A stretch of 64,000 nt of DNA, taken from positions 186,001 to 250,000 of the forward strand of contig JABLXY010000002.1 in assembly GCA_013177795.1 (NCBI GenBank), written 5' to 3'. Position numbers and translations under genes: made by a program. The DNA is from Syntrophaceae bacterium (GTDB lineage: Bacteria > Desulfobacterota > Syntrophia > Syntrophales > UBA2192). This document shows, piece by piece, positions 33,683-52,240 of the stretch. The first letter of the stretch is position 1; every line of letters begins with the position of its first letter. The notes beneath the pieces were generated by a model. It made no database searches. It was given only the letters and a program-made list of their open reading frames with translations, and was not told the DNA's origin.

Positions 33683-34252
33683 ATGGCAGACGGCAAGACC
33701 GCAACCGGGCTGCAACTGGGCGACGAGGAGAAGCAGGCGCTTCTGCGGATCGCCCGCGAGTCGATCGAGGCCGAACTGAAGGGGCAACCCCCGCCGGCCG
33801 CCGAGGCGAAAGGGGCCCTGGGCGAGAAGCGGGGGGCCTTCGTCTCCCTGAAGAAGCGGGGGAAGCTGCGCGGCTGCATCGGCATGATCGAGGCACGCAA
33901 GCCCCTGGCGCGCACCGTGGAGGAGATGGCCGCGGCCGCGGCGTTCCAGGACCCCCGATTCCCGCCGCTGCGGAAGGACGAGCTCAAGGACCTCCGGGTG
34001 GAGATCTCCGTGCTCACCCCCCTGCAGCGGGTCGACGATGTGGGCGCCGTCGAGATCGGCAAGCACGGTCTGTACATCCGCAGGGGGGCCCGGGCGGGGC
34101 TCCTGCTGCCCCAGGTGGCAACCGAGTGGCGCTGGGACCGCGAGACGTTCCTCAGGGAAACCTGCCGCAAGGCGGGCCTTGCCCCCGATGCCTGGCGCGA
34201 CCCGGGGACGGAGATCTACCTGTTTTCGGCCGACGTGTTCGGTGAGGAGTAG
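33683..34252 (+). CDS. amrA: AmmeMemoRadiSam system protein A (AMMECR1 homologue)
   Basis: The 189-residue AMMECR1-domain protein. It carries the family's diagnostic LRGCIGMIE near residue 60, RFPPLRKDELKDLRVEISVLTP near 93, and the C-terminal LLLPQVATEWRWDRETFLRETCRKAGL. The conserved Cys in LRGCIG is the likely functional residue. It is paired with amrB (4-nt gap). A site-C inverted repeat begins 10 nt after its stop, before the tRNA promoter. Confidence 0.88.
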   Translation: MADGKTATGLQLGDEEKQALLRIARESIEAELKGQPPPAAEAKGALGEKRGAFVSLKKRGKLRGCIGMIEARKPLARTVEEMAAAAAFQDPRFPPLRKDELKDLRVEISVLTPLQRVDDVGAVEIGKHGLYIRRGARAGLLLPQVATEWRWDRETFLRETCRKAGLAPDAWRDPGTEIYLFSADVFGEE

Positions 34253-34262
34253 GCAGCGGGCG

Positions 34263-34344
34263 CGGGGCCAGGGGGCAGAGGTGGACAAGGGGAAATGGAG
34301 GGCTTTTCCTTTCCTTTGGCCCTTTGCCTTTTTCCGCGGCCCCG
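34263..34344. repeat. Imperfect inverted repeat, site C
   Basis: The outer arms CGGGGCC (34263-34269) and GGCCCCG (34338-34344) are exact. Inside, GGCAGAGG (34274-34281) pairs with CCTTTGCC (34321-34328) and GGACAAGG partly with CCTTTGGC (34313-34320). Purine-rich words repeat on the left and pyrimidine-rich ones on the right. It starts 10 nt after the amrA stop. Confidence 0.55.
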
Positions 34345-34358
34345 ATGCAAAAAAAGTC

Positions 34359-34387
34359 TTGACAAACTCCCCTTTTAACACTAACCT
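34359..34387 (+). promoter_or_regulatory. Promoter of the tRNA-rpmG-secE-nusG-ribosomal operon
   Basis: TTGACA (34359-34364), a 17-nt spacer and TAACCT (34382-34387), about 70 nt before tRNA-Thr. It is the only strong promoter seen on this strand for the next several kilobases. Confidence 0.6.
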
Positions 34388-34461
34388 TCATTGCTTCTAC
34401 GCCCGGCGTGCGTCTGGATTCGCCCGAAGAGCCGGGATTCTTTGGAAGATTGTATGAAATG

Positions 34462-34537
34462 GCTGGCGTAGCTCAACAGGTAGAGCAGCTGATTTGTAAT
34501 CAGCCGGTTGCGGGTTCGAGTCCCATCGCCAGCTCCA
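34462..34537 (+). tRNA. tRNA-Thr (anticodon TGT)
   Basis: 76 nt with CCA. The acceptor GCTGGCG pairs with CGCCAGC; the anticodon loop TTTGTAA gives TGT. It is first of a Thr-Tyr-Gly-Thr cluster like the one upstream of tufB in E. coli. Confidence 0.96.
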
Positions 34538-34564
34538 TATCGCCCACAGCGATCATTGAGATCC

Positions 34565-34649
34565 GGAGGGGTTCCCGAGTGGTCAAAGGGAGCAGACTGT
34601 AAATCTGCCGGCGCAGCCTACGGAGGTTCGAACCCTCCCCCCTCCACCA
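34565..34649 (+). tRNA. tRNA-Tyr (anticodon GTA)
   Basis: 85 nt with CCA and a long variable arm. The acceptor GGAGGGG pairs with CCCCTCC; the anticodon loop CTGTAAA gives GTA. Confidence 0.96.
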
Positions 34650-34713
34650 TATTTTTTCTCTCATTCACCGCGCCCCGCGAGGCGGACCGTGAGTGAGCCC
34701 CGGGCGGGGATGA

Positions 34714-34789
34714 GCGGGAGTAGCTCAGTGGCTAGAGCGTCAGCCTTCCAAGCTGAGGGTCGCGGGTTCGAATCCCGTTTCCCGCTCCA
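34714..34789 (+). tRNA. tRNA-Gly (anticodon TCC)
   Basis: 76 nt with CCA. The acceptor GCGGGAG pairs with TTCCCGC (one G-U); the anticodon loop CTTCCAA gives TCC. Confidence 0.96.
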
Positions 34790-34861
34790 ACTATTTGAGG
34801 ATGACGGACCGGGGCGGCCTCGGCGATCGGCCGGCGCCGGGCCCCGGGCAACCGGTTTTCA

Positions 34862-34937
34862 GCCCACGTAGCTCAGTCGGTAGAGCACATCCTTGGTAAG
34901 GATGAGGTCACCAGTTCAATCCTGGTCGTGGGCTCCA
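34862..34937 (+). tRNA. tRNA-Thr (anticodon GGT)
   Basis: 76 nt with CCA. The acceptor GCCCACG pairs with CGTGGGC; the anticodon loop TTGGTAA gives GGT. rpmG starts only 21 nt later; the tuf copy often found here is missing. Confidence 0.96.
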
Positions 34938-34958
34938 TTTCAGTCAGGGTGGACGGGG

Positions 34959-35108
34959 ATGCGAAACAACATTACGCTGGCCTGCACGGAATGCAAGCGC
35001 CGCAACTACACGACGACGAAGAACAAGCGGACCATGCAGGACCGTCTCGAGATGAAGAAGTACTGCAAGTTCTGCAAGACCCACACGCAGCACAAGGAAA
35101 CCAAGTAA
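34959..35108 (+). CDS. rpmG: 50S ribosomal protein L33, zinc-binding form
   Basis: The 49-residue L33: [20 protein letters not shown] and a second pair CKFC, so this is the zinc-ribbon form (CxxC...CxxC). The ATG at 34959 was chosen with GGACGGGG just upstream. It sits between tRNA-Thr and tRNA-Trp, in the common rpmG-trpT-secE-nusG order. Confidence 0.95.
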   Translation: MRNNITLACTECKRRNYTTTKNKRTMQDRLEMKKYCKFCKTHTQHKETK

Positions 35109-35129
35109 CGGCGGGAAGGAACGGGAGAC

Positions 35130-35206
35130 AGGCCAGTAGCTCTAACGGCTAGAGCGCCGGACTCCAAATCCGGATGCTGGGGGTTCGAATCCCTCCTGGC
35201 CTGCCA
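35130..35206 (+). tRNA. tRNA-Trp (anticodon CCA)
   Basis: 77 nt with CCA end. The acceptor AGGCCAG pairs with CTGGCCT; the anticodon loop CTCCAAA gives CCA. It is embedded between rpmG and secE in the same transcript. Confidence 0.96.
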
Positions 35207-35238
35207 TTTCCTCCCGACCGGCCGCACAGGACGGGGAA

Positions 35239-35442
35239 TTGGACAAGGCAAAAGAGATCCTGAACGTCGTTCAGCAGTTCCTGAAGGAATCACGGGCGGA
35301 ACTGAAAAAGGTGACATGGCCCACCCCGAAGCAGGCGATCACCTCCACCTCGGTCGTGATCGTCGTCACGGTGATCATGTCGCTGGTCCTGGGGCTCGTG
35401 GACTTCGGACTCGCCAAGATCATCCGCCTGGTTCTGGGGTAG
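35239..35442 (+). CDS. secE: Preprotein translocase subunit SecE
   Basis: The 67-residue single-helix SecE. The amphipathic segment FLKESRAELKKVTWPTPKQ (residues about 13-31) and one membrane helix (about 36-60) are diagnostic. It starts at TTG 35239 after ACGGGG. nusG follows 7 nt later. Confidence 0.94.
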   Translation: MDKAKEILNVVQQFLKESRAELKKVTWPTPKQAITSTSVVIVVTVIMSLVLGLVDFGLAKIIRLVLG

Positions 35443-35449
35443 GCAACCG

Positions 35450-35980
35450 ATGGCATTCCGCTGGTACGTCGTCCATACCTATTCGGGCTTCGAGAACAAG
35501 GTCAAGCTCTCGCTCCAGGAGCGCATCGAGGCGGCGGGCATGCAGGCCTACTTCGCCGACATCCTCGTGCCCGAGGAGGACATCGTCGAGCTCGTCAGCG
35601 GCGAGAAGAAGACCTCGAAGCGCAAGTTCTTCCCCGGCTACGTGCTCGTGAAGATGGAGCTCAACGACGACACGTGGCACATCGTCAAGAACACCCCCAA
35701 GGTGACGGGCTTCATCGGCACGAAGGAGAAGCCGACCCCGATCCCCGAGGAGGACGTCTTGGCGCTCCGGACCCGCATCGAGGAAGGGACCCTGAAGCCC
35801 AAGCCGAAGTTCTCCTTCGACGTGGGCGATCACGTCAAGATCATCGACGGGCCCTTCACCAACTTCGACGGCATCGTCGACGAGGTGAAGCCCGAGAAGG
35901 GCAAGCTCCGGGTCATCGTCAGCATCTTCGGACGGTCAACGCCCGTGGAGCTGGACTTCATCCAGGTTGTCGCGGCCTAG
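35450..35980 (+). CDS. nusG: Transcription termination/antitermination protein NusG
   Basis: Binds RNA polymerase and couples it to Rho or ribosomes. The 176 residues start [18 protein letters not shown] (NGN domain), with [12 protein letters not shown] near 62 and [11 protein letters not shown] near 86, and carry the C-terminal KOW motif [19 protein letters not shown] near 124. Length is normal. It is followed by rplK. Confidence 0.97.
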   Translation: MAFRWYVVHTYSGFENKVKLSLQERIEAAGMQAYFADILVPEEDIVELVSGEKKTSKRKFFPGYVLVKMELNDDTWHIVKNTPKVTGFIGTKEKPTPIPEEDVLALRTRIEEGTLKPKPKFSFDVGDHVKIIDGPFTNFDGIVDEVKPEKGKLRVIVSIFGRSTPVELDFIQVVAA

Positions 35981-36029
35981 GCCCGCACGGTTCAGCAACC
36001 GCTTACATCACACCACAGGGTGAGACATC

Positions 36030-36455
36030 ATGGCAAAGAAAGTCATCGCGAACATCAAACTGCAGATCCAGGCGGGCAAGGCCACGCCCTCCCCGCCGAT
36101 CGGCCCGGCCCTCGGCCAGCACGGCGTGAACATCATGGAGTTCTGCAAGGCCTACAACGCCATGACGGCCAAGCAGGAGGGCATGATCATTCCCGTGGTG
36201 ATCACCGTGTACGCCGACCGCTCCTTCACCTTCGTGACGAAGACGCCTCCCGTCTCGGTGCTGCTCAAGCAGGCCGCCAAGATCGCCAAGGGCGCGAGTG
36301 ACCCCAAGCGGGAGACCGTGGGCAGGGTGACGGGCAAGCAGGTCAGGGACATCGCGGAGCTGAAGTTCAAGGATCTCAACTGCGTGGACATCGAGGCCGC
36401 CGTCCGGACCGTGGCGGGGACCGCCCGGTCGATGGGCATCGAGATCACGGCATAG
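36030..36455 (+). CDS. rplK: 50S ribosomal protein L11
   Basis: The 141-residue L11 of the GTPase-associated centre. Motifs: [45 protein letters not shown] near 71 and a C-terminal [10 protein letters not shown]. It starts at ATG after a GGGTGAG site; rplA follows 16 nt later. Confidence 0.97.
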   Translation: MAKKVIANIKLQIQAGKATPSPPIGPALGQHGVNIMEFCKAYNAMTAKQEGMIIPVVITVYADRSFTFVTKTPPVSVLLKQAAKIAKGASDPKRETVGRVTGKQVRDIAELKFKDLNCVDIEAAVRTVAGTARSMGIEITA

Positions 36456-36471
36456 CGAGGGGTTTGGGGCA

Positions 36472-37173
36472 ATGGCCAGAGGCAAGAGATACACGGAGGC
36501 AAAGAAGAAGATCGAACCGGGGAAGCGCTATCCCCTCAAGGAGGCCGTGGAGATCGCGGTCAGCACGGCGGGCGCCAAGTTCGACGAGACGCTCGACGCG
36601 GCGATCCGCCTCGGCGTCGACCCGAAGCACGCCGACCAGATGGTCCGCGGCAGCGTCGCGCTGCCCCACGGCCTGGGCAAGACGGTGCGGGTCCTCGTGT
36701 TCGCCAAGGGCGAAAAGGAGAAGGAGGCCCTGGACGCCGGGGCCGATTACGCGGGGTCCGACGATCTCGTCGAGAAGATCAAGGGGGGCTGGCTCGAGTT
36801 CGACCGCGTCGTGGCCACCCCGGACATGATGGGCACCGTGGGCAAGCTGGGCAAAATCCTGGGGCCCCGCGGGCTCATGCCCAACCCGAAGGTCGGCACC
36901 GTGACCTTCGACGTGGGAAAGGTCGTCAAGGAGCTCAAGGCGGGCAAGGTGGAGTTCCGCGTGGAGAAGGCGGGCATCGTCCACAGCCCCGTCGGCAAGG
37001 CCTCCTTCGGCGCCGAGAAGCTTCTGGAAAACGTGACGGCCCTGCTGGAGACGATCATCAAGCTCAAACCGGCATCGAGCAAAGGCACCTATCTCAAGAG
37101 CATCTCCCTATCCACCACCATGGGTCCGGGGGTCAAGGTCGATCCCCTGGATGTTCGGAACCTGATGAAGTAG
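36472..37173 (+). CDS. rplA: 50S ribosomal protein L1
   Basis: The 233-residue L1 of the ribosomal stalk at the E site. Characteristic stretches: [36 protein letters not shown] near 64, [16 protein letters not shown] near 131 and the end [11 protein letters not shown]. In many bacteria it also represses its own operon. Confidence 0.97.
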   Translation: MARGKRYTEAKKKIEPGKRYPLKEAVEIAVSTAGAKFDETLDAAIRLGVDPKHADQMVRGSVALPHGLGKTVRVLVFAKGEKEKEALDAGADYAGSDDLVEKIKGGWLEFDRVVATPDMMGTVGKLGKILGPRGLMPNPKVGTVTFDVGKVVKELKAGKVEFRVEKAGIVHSPVGKASFGAEKLLENVTALLETIIKLKPASSKGTYLKSISLSTTMGPGVKVDPLDVRNLMK

Positions 37174-37196
37174 CGCCGGCCGTCATGTCATAACGT

Positions 37197-37268
37197 GTAA
37201 CCGAAGAGTCGGAGACAGCAGGTACCGGGAGTTTAATCGGCCCCGCGCCGGCCTGCCGAGACGACATC
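37197..37268 (+). promoter_or_regulatory. L10 (rplJ) leader RNA
   Basis: Upstream of rplJ the sequence holds AGACAGCAGGT (37213-37223) and, after a GC-rich insert, CCTGCCGAG (37252-37260), which can pair as GCAGG/CCTGC. This is the conserved core of the L10 leader, bound by L10-L12 for autogenous control of rplJL. More hairpins (37279-37296, 37317-37333) fill the 275-nt spacer up to rplJ. Confidence 0.72.
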
Positions 37269-37448
37269 CCCGGACCGAGCCGCCCCCGGGGCGGCGAGGC
37301 GGGATGGAACAGGAAGCGGCGGACCCTTCCGCCGGGTGGATCCTCGTTCAGGCAGTCATGTTTCTCCCTGTAGCGCGCTCCGACTTTCGAAGCCTTCCGG
37401 TCCCTGAAACCGGGAAGGGGAATTGACCGCGGGAAAGGAGGTTCAAGG

Positions 37449-37976
37449 TTGGACAGAAAGGAAAAGGAGCAGGCAGTCGCGGAGCTTCACGAGAAGCTCA
37501 AGAGCGTCAAGCTCGCCGTTCTGGCCGGGTACAGCGGCATGAACGTCGAGAAGATCACTGCCCTGAGGAATGAACTGCGCAAGACGGGAACCGAGTTCCG
37601 GGTCGTCAAGAACACCCTGCTGGGCATCGCCGCCCAGGGGACGGACTTCGCCGGCCTGAAGGACAACCTCAAAGGTCCCCTGTCGCTGTCCATGATCGGC
37701 GGCGACGTGGCGGCCCCCACCAAGGTCCTCATCGACTTCGCCAAGAAGAACCCCGAGCTGGACATCAAGTTCGCCTGGATGGACGGACGGATGGTCAGCC
37801 GTCAGCAGCTCGATCTCATCTCCGAGCTGCCGAGCCGGGAGGTGCTGCTGGCGAAGCTCCTGGGCACCCTCGTGGCGGCGCCGACGCAGCTCGTCACGGT
37901 GCTGAGCGCCGTGCCGCGCGGTCTCGTGCAGGTCCTCGAGGCCTACAGGCAAAAGAAAGAAAAAGAAAACGCATAG
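37449..37976 (+). CDS. rplJ: 50S ribosomal protein L10
   Basis: Stalk base protein that binds L7/L12 dimers. The 175 residues include AVLAGYSGMNVEKITALRNELRKTG near 21 and KNTLLGIAAQGTDF near 53, and end with the L12-binding helix. It starts at TTG 37449 after AAAGGAGG. The leader upstream carries the L10 regulatory RNA. The length is typical. Confidence 0.96.
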   Translation: MDRKEKEQAVAELHEKLKSVKLAVLAGYSGMNVEKITALRNELRKTGTEFRVVKNTLLGIAAQGTDFAGLKDNLKGPLSLSMIGGDVAAPTKVLIDFAKKNPELDIKFAWMDGRMVSRQQLDLISELPSREVLLAKLLGTLVAAPTQLVTVLSAVPRGLVQVLEAYRQKKEKENA

Positions 37977-37991
37977 AAGGAGTGGAGAAAC

Positions 37992-38378
37992 ATGGCGATC
38001 ACGAGGGAAGACGTTGTCAAGTATATCGAAGGCATGACGGTGCTCGAGCTCTCCGAGCTCGTCAAGGAACTGGAAGCGAAGTTCGGCGTCTCGGCGGCGG
38101 CCCCGGTGGCCGTGGCGGCCGTGGCCGGTGCTGCGGCCCCCGCGGCGGCGGCGGCGGCCGAGGAGAAGACGGAGTTCGACGTCATCCTCACGAGCTTCGG
38201 CGCCGAGAAAATCCAGGTCATCAAGGAAATCCGCGCCATCACGGGTCTCGGCCTGAAGGAAGCCAAGGACCTCGTCGAAGGCGTGCCCAAGCCCGTCAAG
38301 GAAGGCATCGCCAAGGCGGAGGCCGACGAGATCAAGAAGAAGCTCGAGGCCGTGGGCGCCACCGTCGAGATCAAGTAA
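37992..38378 (+). CDS. rplL: 50S ribosomal protein L7/L12
   Basis: The 128-residue stalk protein: N-terminal dimerisation part ([26 protein letters not shown]), an Ala-rich hinge (residues about 37-56) and the factor-binding C-terminal domain [35 protein letters not shown]. It is followed by a hairpin-containing spacer before rpoB. Confidence 0.97.
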   Translation: MAITREDVVKYIEGMTVLELSELVKELEAKFGVSAAAPVAVAAVAGAAAPAAAAAAEEKTEFDVILTSFGAEKIQVIKEIRAITGLGLKEAKDLVEGVPKPVKEGIAKAEADEIKKKLEAVGATVEIK

Positions 38379-38449
38379 GGCGATTTGATCGTAAGGCAAC
38401 CCATCTTGACACCCCGTACGGCGTTACGGGTTTCCACGAATCAGGGAAG

Positions 38450-38482
38450 GGAGGGCTCTTCCGGCTCGGCCGGAAGCCCTCC
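38450..38482 (+). terminator. Hairpin in the rplL-rpoB spacer (attenuator-like)
   Basis: Stem GGAGGGC..TTCCGGC with GCCGGAA..GCCCTCC around TCG, with a bulge. Lacking a T-run, it may act as partial attenuator or RNase III site, as in the E. coli rplL-rpoB spacer. The rest of 38379-38567 shows no gene. Confidence 0.5.
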
Positions 38483-38567
38483 GGTTCCCGGTGCGGCCTG
38501 CGCGGCGGGCCGGGGGAAGCCCGGGGACGCAGATGGGGTCGTCCATTTTTTTGAGGATTGAGAAACG

Positions 38568-42659
<4,092 letters not shown>

Positions 42660-42665
42660 GCACCA

Positions 42666-42744
42666 GGCAACGGGCCTCAGGCGCCAGGCGAGGAGAGAGC
42701 GCTTCTCCGCCGCTTTCATTTCCCGGAGCCTGAAGCCTCATGCC
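42666..42744. repeat. Imperfect inverted repeat, site D
   Basis: The arms 42666-42688 and 42722-42744 match at 17 of 23 positions around a 33-nt loop. Words such as CCAGGC and CTCAGGC recur on the left and GAGCCTGA, AAGCCT on the right. It starts 6 nt after the rpoB stop and ends 22 nt before rpoC. Confidence 0.7.
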
Positions 42745-42766
42745 GACAACATAAAGGAGTACCCCC

Positions 42767-46891
<4,125 letters not shown>

Positions 46892-46951
46892 TAGAAGATC
46901 AAGCTTTCGCAGACCCCTTCAATTTGGACGGAAAGGGATAGAAGGAGTTTC

Positions 46952-47323
<372 letters not shown>

Positions 47324-47337
47324 TCGGGGTTGACAGC

Positions 47338-47808
47338 ATGCCAAGACGACGAGAGATCCAGAAGCGGCAGATCACGCCCGACGCGAAGTACGGCAGCGTG
47401 CTCGTGGCGAAGTTCGTCAACAGCCTCATGAAGAAGGGCAAGAAGAGCACCGCCGAGAGCATCCTCTACGGGGCCTTCGACATCATCGAGAAGCGGGCCA
47501 AGGAGCAGCCCCTGGCCGTCTTCGAGAAGGCCCTGGACAACGTCAAGCCGGTCATCGAGGTGCGCTCCCGCCGGGTCGGCGGCGCCACCTACCAGGTCCC
47601 CACGGAAGTGGCCCCGGGCCGCAGGCAGGCCTTGGCCTTCCGGTGGATCATCGGCAACGCCATGGCCCGGTCGGAAAAGACCATGCGGGAAAAGCTCGCC
47701 GGCGAGCTCATGGACGCCGCGCAAAACCGTGGCGCCTCCGTCAAGAAGCGGGAGGACGTCCACAAGATGGCCGAGGCCAACAAGGCCTTCGCCCACTACC
47801 GGTTCTAG
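47338..47808 (+). CDS. rpsG: 30S ribosomal protein S7
   Basis: The 156-residue head protein of the small subunit: [35 protein letters not shown] near 22 and [14 protein letters not shown] near 78. The ATG at 47338 gives the family-standard N-terminus. rpsL lies 14 nt upstream and fusA 30 nt downstream. Confidence 0.97.
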   Translation: MPRRREIQKRQITPDAKYGSVLVAKFVNSLMKKGKKSTAESILYGAFDIIEKRAKEQPLAVFEKALDNVKPVIEVRSRRVGGATYQVPTEVAPGRRQALAFRWIIGNAMARSEKTMREKLAGELMDAAQNRGASVKKREDVHKMAEANKAFAHYRF

Positions 47809-47838
47809 CGCTCTTTCACAACAGCTGGGTGTTTCATC

Positions 47839-49929
47839 GTGGCACGGCAGACCGCATTGGAGAATGTCCGTAACATCGGCATCATGGCTCATATCGATGC
47901 GGGCAAGACGACCGTGACCGAACGCATCCTCTACTACACGGGCATCTCCTACAAGATGGGGGAGGTCCACGACGGCACGGCCGTCATGGACTACATGGAG
48001 CAGGAGCAGGAGCGGGGCATCACGATCACCTCCGCCGCGACGACCTGCACATGGCGCAACTGCCGCATCAACCTCATCGACACCCCCGGCCACGTCGATT
48101 TCACGATCGAGGTGGAGCGCTCGCTGCGGGTTCTCGACGGGGCCGTGGCGCTCTTCACGGCCGTCGAGGGGGTGGAGCCCCAGTCCGAGACGGTCTGGCG
48201 GCAGGCCGACCGCTACCGCGTGCCCCGCATCGCCTTCATCAACAAGATGGACCGCGTGGGGGCAGGGTTCGAGCGGGTCGTCGAGATGATCCGCGACCGG
48301 CTGGGCGCCAACGCCGTGCCGGTCCAGATCCCCGTCGGCGCCGAGGAGCGGTTCCGGGGGGTCGTCGATCTGATCGGCATGCGGGCGGTGCTCTACGACG
48401 TCGACCGGCTCGGGGCGGAGTTCTCGGTCGGGGAGGTCCCGCCCGAGATCCTCGGCGAGGCCCGTGCCGCACGGGAGAGGCTCATCGAGTCCCTGGCGGA
48501 CGTCGATGAGGCGATCATGAGGAAATACCTGCAGGGCGACGCGCCGGGCCGCGAGGAGATCGTGGCCGCGCTCCGCAGACAGACCCTCGCCATGAAGGTC
48601 GTCCCGGTGTGCTGCGGCGCCGCCTTCAAGAACAAAGGGATCCAGCCGCTCCTGGACGCGGTCGTCGATTTCCTCCCCTCGCCTGCGGACATGCCGCCGG
48701 TGGCGGGGAAGGGGCCCAACGACGCCGAGGTCCTGCGGGCGGCAAGCGACGACGAGCCTTTCGCTGCGCTCGCTTTCAAAATTGTCACGGACCCCTACGT
48801 CGGGCAGCTGACCTACCTCCGGGTGTACTCGGGGGTGCTCGACGCGGGTTCCACCCTCTTCAACGCAACGAAGAAAAAACGGGAGCGTGTCGGCCGCATC
48901 CTCAAGATGCACGCCGACAAGCGTGAGGACATCCGGGAGGCCCGGACGGGCGACATCGTGGCCGCCGTGGGCCTGGCGTCGACGGCGACGGGCGACACGC
49001 TGTGCGACCCGGAGCACCCGATCGTCCTCGAGACCCTGAGCTTCCCCGAGCCGGTCATCGCCATCGCCATCGAGCCGAAGACGAAGGCCGACGAGGAGAA
49101 GATGGGCGTCGCGCTGGAGAAGATCCAGAGGGAGGACCCCTCGTTCCGGGTCCGGGTGGACCGGGAGACGGGGCAGACGCTGATCACGGGGATGGGCGAG
49201 CTTCACCTCGAGATCATCGTGGACCGCCTCTCGAGGGAATTCGGGCTGGGGGCCGACATCGGCCGGCCCCGGGTGGCCTACAAGGAAACGATCCGCAAGG
49301 CGGTCCGCGCGGAGGGACGGTTCGTCCGGCAGTCCGGGGGCCGCGGCCATTTCGGCCACGTCTGGCTCGAGATCGCGCCCAACGAGCCGGGCAGGGGCCT
49401 GACCTTTGAAAACCGGATCATCGGCGGCGCGGTGCCCCGCGAGTACGTCCCCGCCGTCGAGAAGGGCATCCTCGAGGCGATGGAGGAAGGCGTGCTGGCC
49501 GGCTACCCGGTCGTGGACGTGAAAGTTGCCCTCGTGGACGGCTCCTACCACGAGGTGGACTCGTCGGAGCTGGCATTCAAGATCGCCGCCTCCATGGGAT
49601 TCAAGAACGGCATCCGGCGGGCGCACCCGGTCCTGCTGGAGCCCGTGATGTCCGTCGAGGTCGTCGTCCCCAAGGAGTACCTGGGGGACGTGATCGGCAA
49701 CCTGACCGCGCGGCGCGGCAAGATCGTCTCGATCGAGTCCCGGCCGGGCTCCGAGGCGGTCCAGGCGGAAGTGCCGCTGGCCGAGATGTTCGGCTACGCA
49801 ACGGACCTGCGGTCCAAGACCCAGGGGCGGGCCACCTACACGATGCAGTTTCTGCACTACGCGGCCGTGTCGGAGGAGCAGGCCAGGGACATCATCGAGA
49901 AGAAAGAACCGAGGCACAGGGCCAAGTAA
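47839..49929 (+). CDS. fusA: Elongation factor G
   Basis: Translocase GTPase of the ribosome. The 696 residues show P-loop AHIDAGKTT near 17, [21 protein letters not shown] near 80, NKMDR near 134, RGGHFGH-like [12 protein letters not shown] in domain IV near 495, and a [12 protein letters not shown] end. It starts at GTG 47839. Some normally invariant stretches differ (GKTTVTER for [19 protein letters not shown] for the usual AVFDSVAGVEP), so it is a somewhat divergent EF-G; being in the str position it is still probably the housekeeping copy, unless a second one exists elsewhere. Confidence 0.93.
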   Translation: MARQTALENVRNIGIMAHIDAGKTTVTERILYYTGISYKMGEVHDGTAVMDYMEQEQERGITITSAATTCTWRNCRINLIDTPGHVDFTIEVERSLRVLDGAVALFTAVEGVEPQSETVWRQADRYRVPRIAFINKMDRVGAGFERVVEMIRDRLGANAVPVQIPVGAEERFRGVVDLIGMRAVLYDVDRLGAEFSVGEVPPEILGEARAARERLIESLADVDEAIMRKYLQGDAPGREEIVAALRRQTLAMKVVPVCCGAAFKNKGIQPLLDAVVDFLPSPADMPPVAGKGPNDAEVLRAASDDEPFAALAFKIVTDPYVGQLTYLRVYSGVLDAGSTLFNATKKKRERVGRILKMHADKREDIREARTGDIVAAVGLASTATGDTLCDPEHPIVLETLSFPEPVIAIAIEPKTKADEEKMGVALEKIQREDPSFRVRVDRETGQTLITGMGELHLEIIVDRLSREFGLGADIGRPRVAYKETIRKAVRAEGRFVRQSGGRGHFGHVWLEIAPNEPGRGLTFENRIIGGAVPREYVPAVEKGILEAMEEGVLAGYPVVDVKVALVDGSYHEVDSSELAFKIAASMGFKNGIRRAHPVLLEPVMSVEVVVPKEYLGDVIGNLTARRGKIVSIESRPGSEAVQAEVPLAEMFGYATDLRSKTQGRATYTMQFLHYAAVSEEQARDIIEKKEPRHRAK

Positions 49930-49972
49930 CCCACTATCGATCATCATACGGAATGCAAGGAGGTAACTGGAG

Positions 49973-51166
<1,194 letters not shown>

Positions 51167-51187
51167 GCGAGGAAACGAGAACCGATC

Positions 51188-51496
51188 ATGGCCGATCAGA
51201 AGATTCGAATCCGTCTGAAGGCGTACGACTACAAGCTGCTGGACCGGTCCGCCGAGGACATCGTGGACACGGCGAAGCGCACCGGCGCCCGCGTCGCGGG
51301 GCCGATCCCGCTTCCCACGATGATCAACAAGTTCTGCGTGAACCGCTCGCCGCACGTGGACAAGAAGTCCCGGGAGCAGTTCGAGGTGAGGACCCACAAG
51401 CGGCTCATCGACATCATCGATCCCACGCAGGCCACGGTGGACGCCCTGATGAAGCTCGACCTGTCCGCCGGCGTCGACGTGGAAATCAAGTTGTAA
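51188..51496 (+). CDS. rpsJ: 30S ribosomal protein S10
   Basis: The 102-residue S10 (NusE): [52 protein letters not shown] near 40 and the end [10 protein letters not shown]. It is 21 nt behind tuf and is followed by a strong intrinsic terminator before rplC, so it may be transcriptionally closer to the str genes than to the S10 cluster. Confidence 0.97.
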   Translation: MADQKIRIRLKAYDYKLLDRSAEDIVDTAKRTGARVAGPIPLPTMINKFCVNRSPHVDKKSREQFEVRTHKRLIDIIDPTQATVDALMKLDLSAGVDVEIKL

Positions 51497-51509
51497 CGCG
51501 TGACGGCAC

Positions 51510-51547
51510 GGAGATGGGCGGGGAGCTCCCCGGTCCATCTCCTTTTT
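51510..51547 (+). terminator. Intrinsic terminator between rpsJ and rplC
   Basis: Stem GGAGATGG / CCATCTCC enclosing a second stem GGGGA..TCCCC (palindrome GGGGAGCTCCCC), then TTTTT. It meets all criteria of a Rho-independent terminator, yet lies inside the ribosomal gene string; only 37 nt separate it from the rplC start, with no promoter visible there. Confidence 0.85.
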
Positions 51548-51584
51548 CGTCCCCTCACGCACAGCCAGCGCGGAAGTGGATGCT

Positions 51585-52217
51585 ATGGAAAAGGGACTGA
51601 TAGGCAGAAAGTTGGGGATGACCCAGATCTTCGCCGCCGACGGGGCTGCGGTGCCCGTCACGGTGATCGAGGCGGGGCCCTGTTACGTGATCCAGAAGAA
51701 GACCGTGGCGACCGACGGCTACAACGCCGTCCAGCTCGGCTTCGACCGCAAGCGGCAGGCCAACGTGACCAAGCCCCTGCAGGGCCACTTCGCCAAGGCC
51801 GACCGGGGCTTCTTCCGGGTGCTGCGCGAGTTCCGGATGCAGCGGGCCGCCGAGTTCGAGCTGGGCCAGGAGCTGACGGCGTCCCTGTTCCAGGTGGGCG
51901 ATTACGTCGACGTCACCGGGACAAGCAAGGGCCGCGGGTTTGCCGGCGGCGTGAAGCGGCACGGCTTCCGCGGCGGCCGGGCCTCGCACGGCTCCATGTT
52001 CCACCGGGCCCCCGGCTCCATCGGGTCGAGCGCCTTCCCCTCGCGCGTCTTCAAGGGGCACCGGCTTCCGGGCCACATGGGTGACGAGCGCAAGACGGTG
52101 CAGAACCTCCTGGTCATGGGCGTGCGCCCCGAGCTCAACGTCATCCTCGTCAAGGGGGCCGTCCCGGGGAGCAAGAACGGGATCGTCGTCATCAAGAACG
52201 CCGTCAAGAAGAGCTGA
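51585..52217 (+). CDS. rplC: 50S ribosomal protein L3
   Basis: The 210-residue L3: [17 protein letters not shown], then [20 protein letters not shown] near 110 and [16 protein letters not shown] near 143 with the loop reaching the peptidyl transferase centre. The ATG at 51585 was preferred over GTG 51576 because GGAAGTGG lies at the right distance. Confidence 0.96.
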   Translation: MEKGLIGRKLGMTQIFAADGAAVPVTVIEAGPCYVIQKKTVATDGYNAVQLGFDRKRQANVTKPLQGHFAKADRGFFRVLREFRMQRAAEFELGQELTASLFQVGDYVDVTGTSKGRGFAGGVKRHGFRGGRASHGSMFHRAPGSIGSSAFPSRVFKGHRLPGHMGDERKTVQNLLVMGVRPELNVILVKGAVPGSKNGIVVIKNAVKKS

Positions 52218-52240
52218 GAACCGACTGGAGTGAACGAGCC

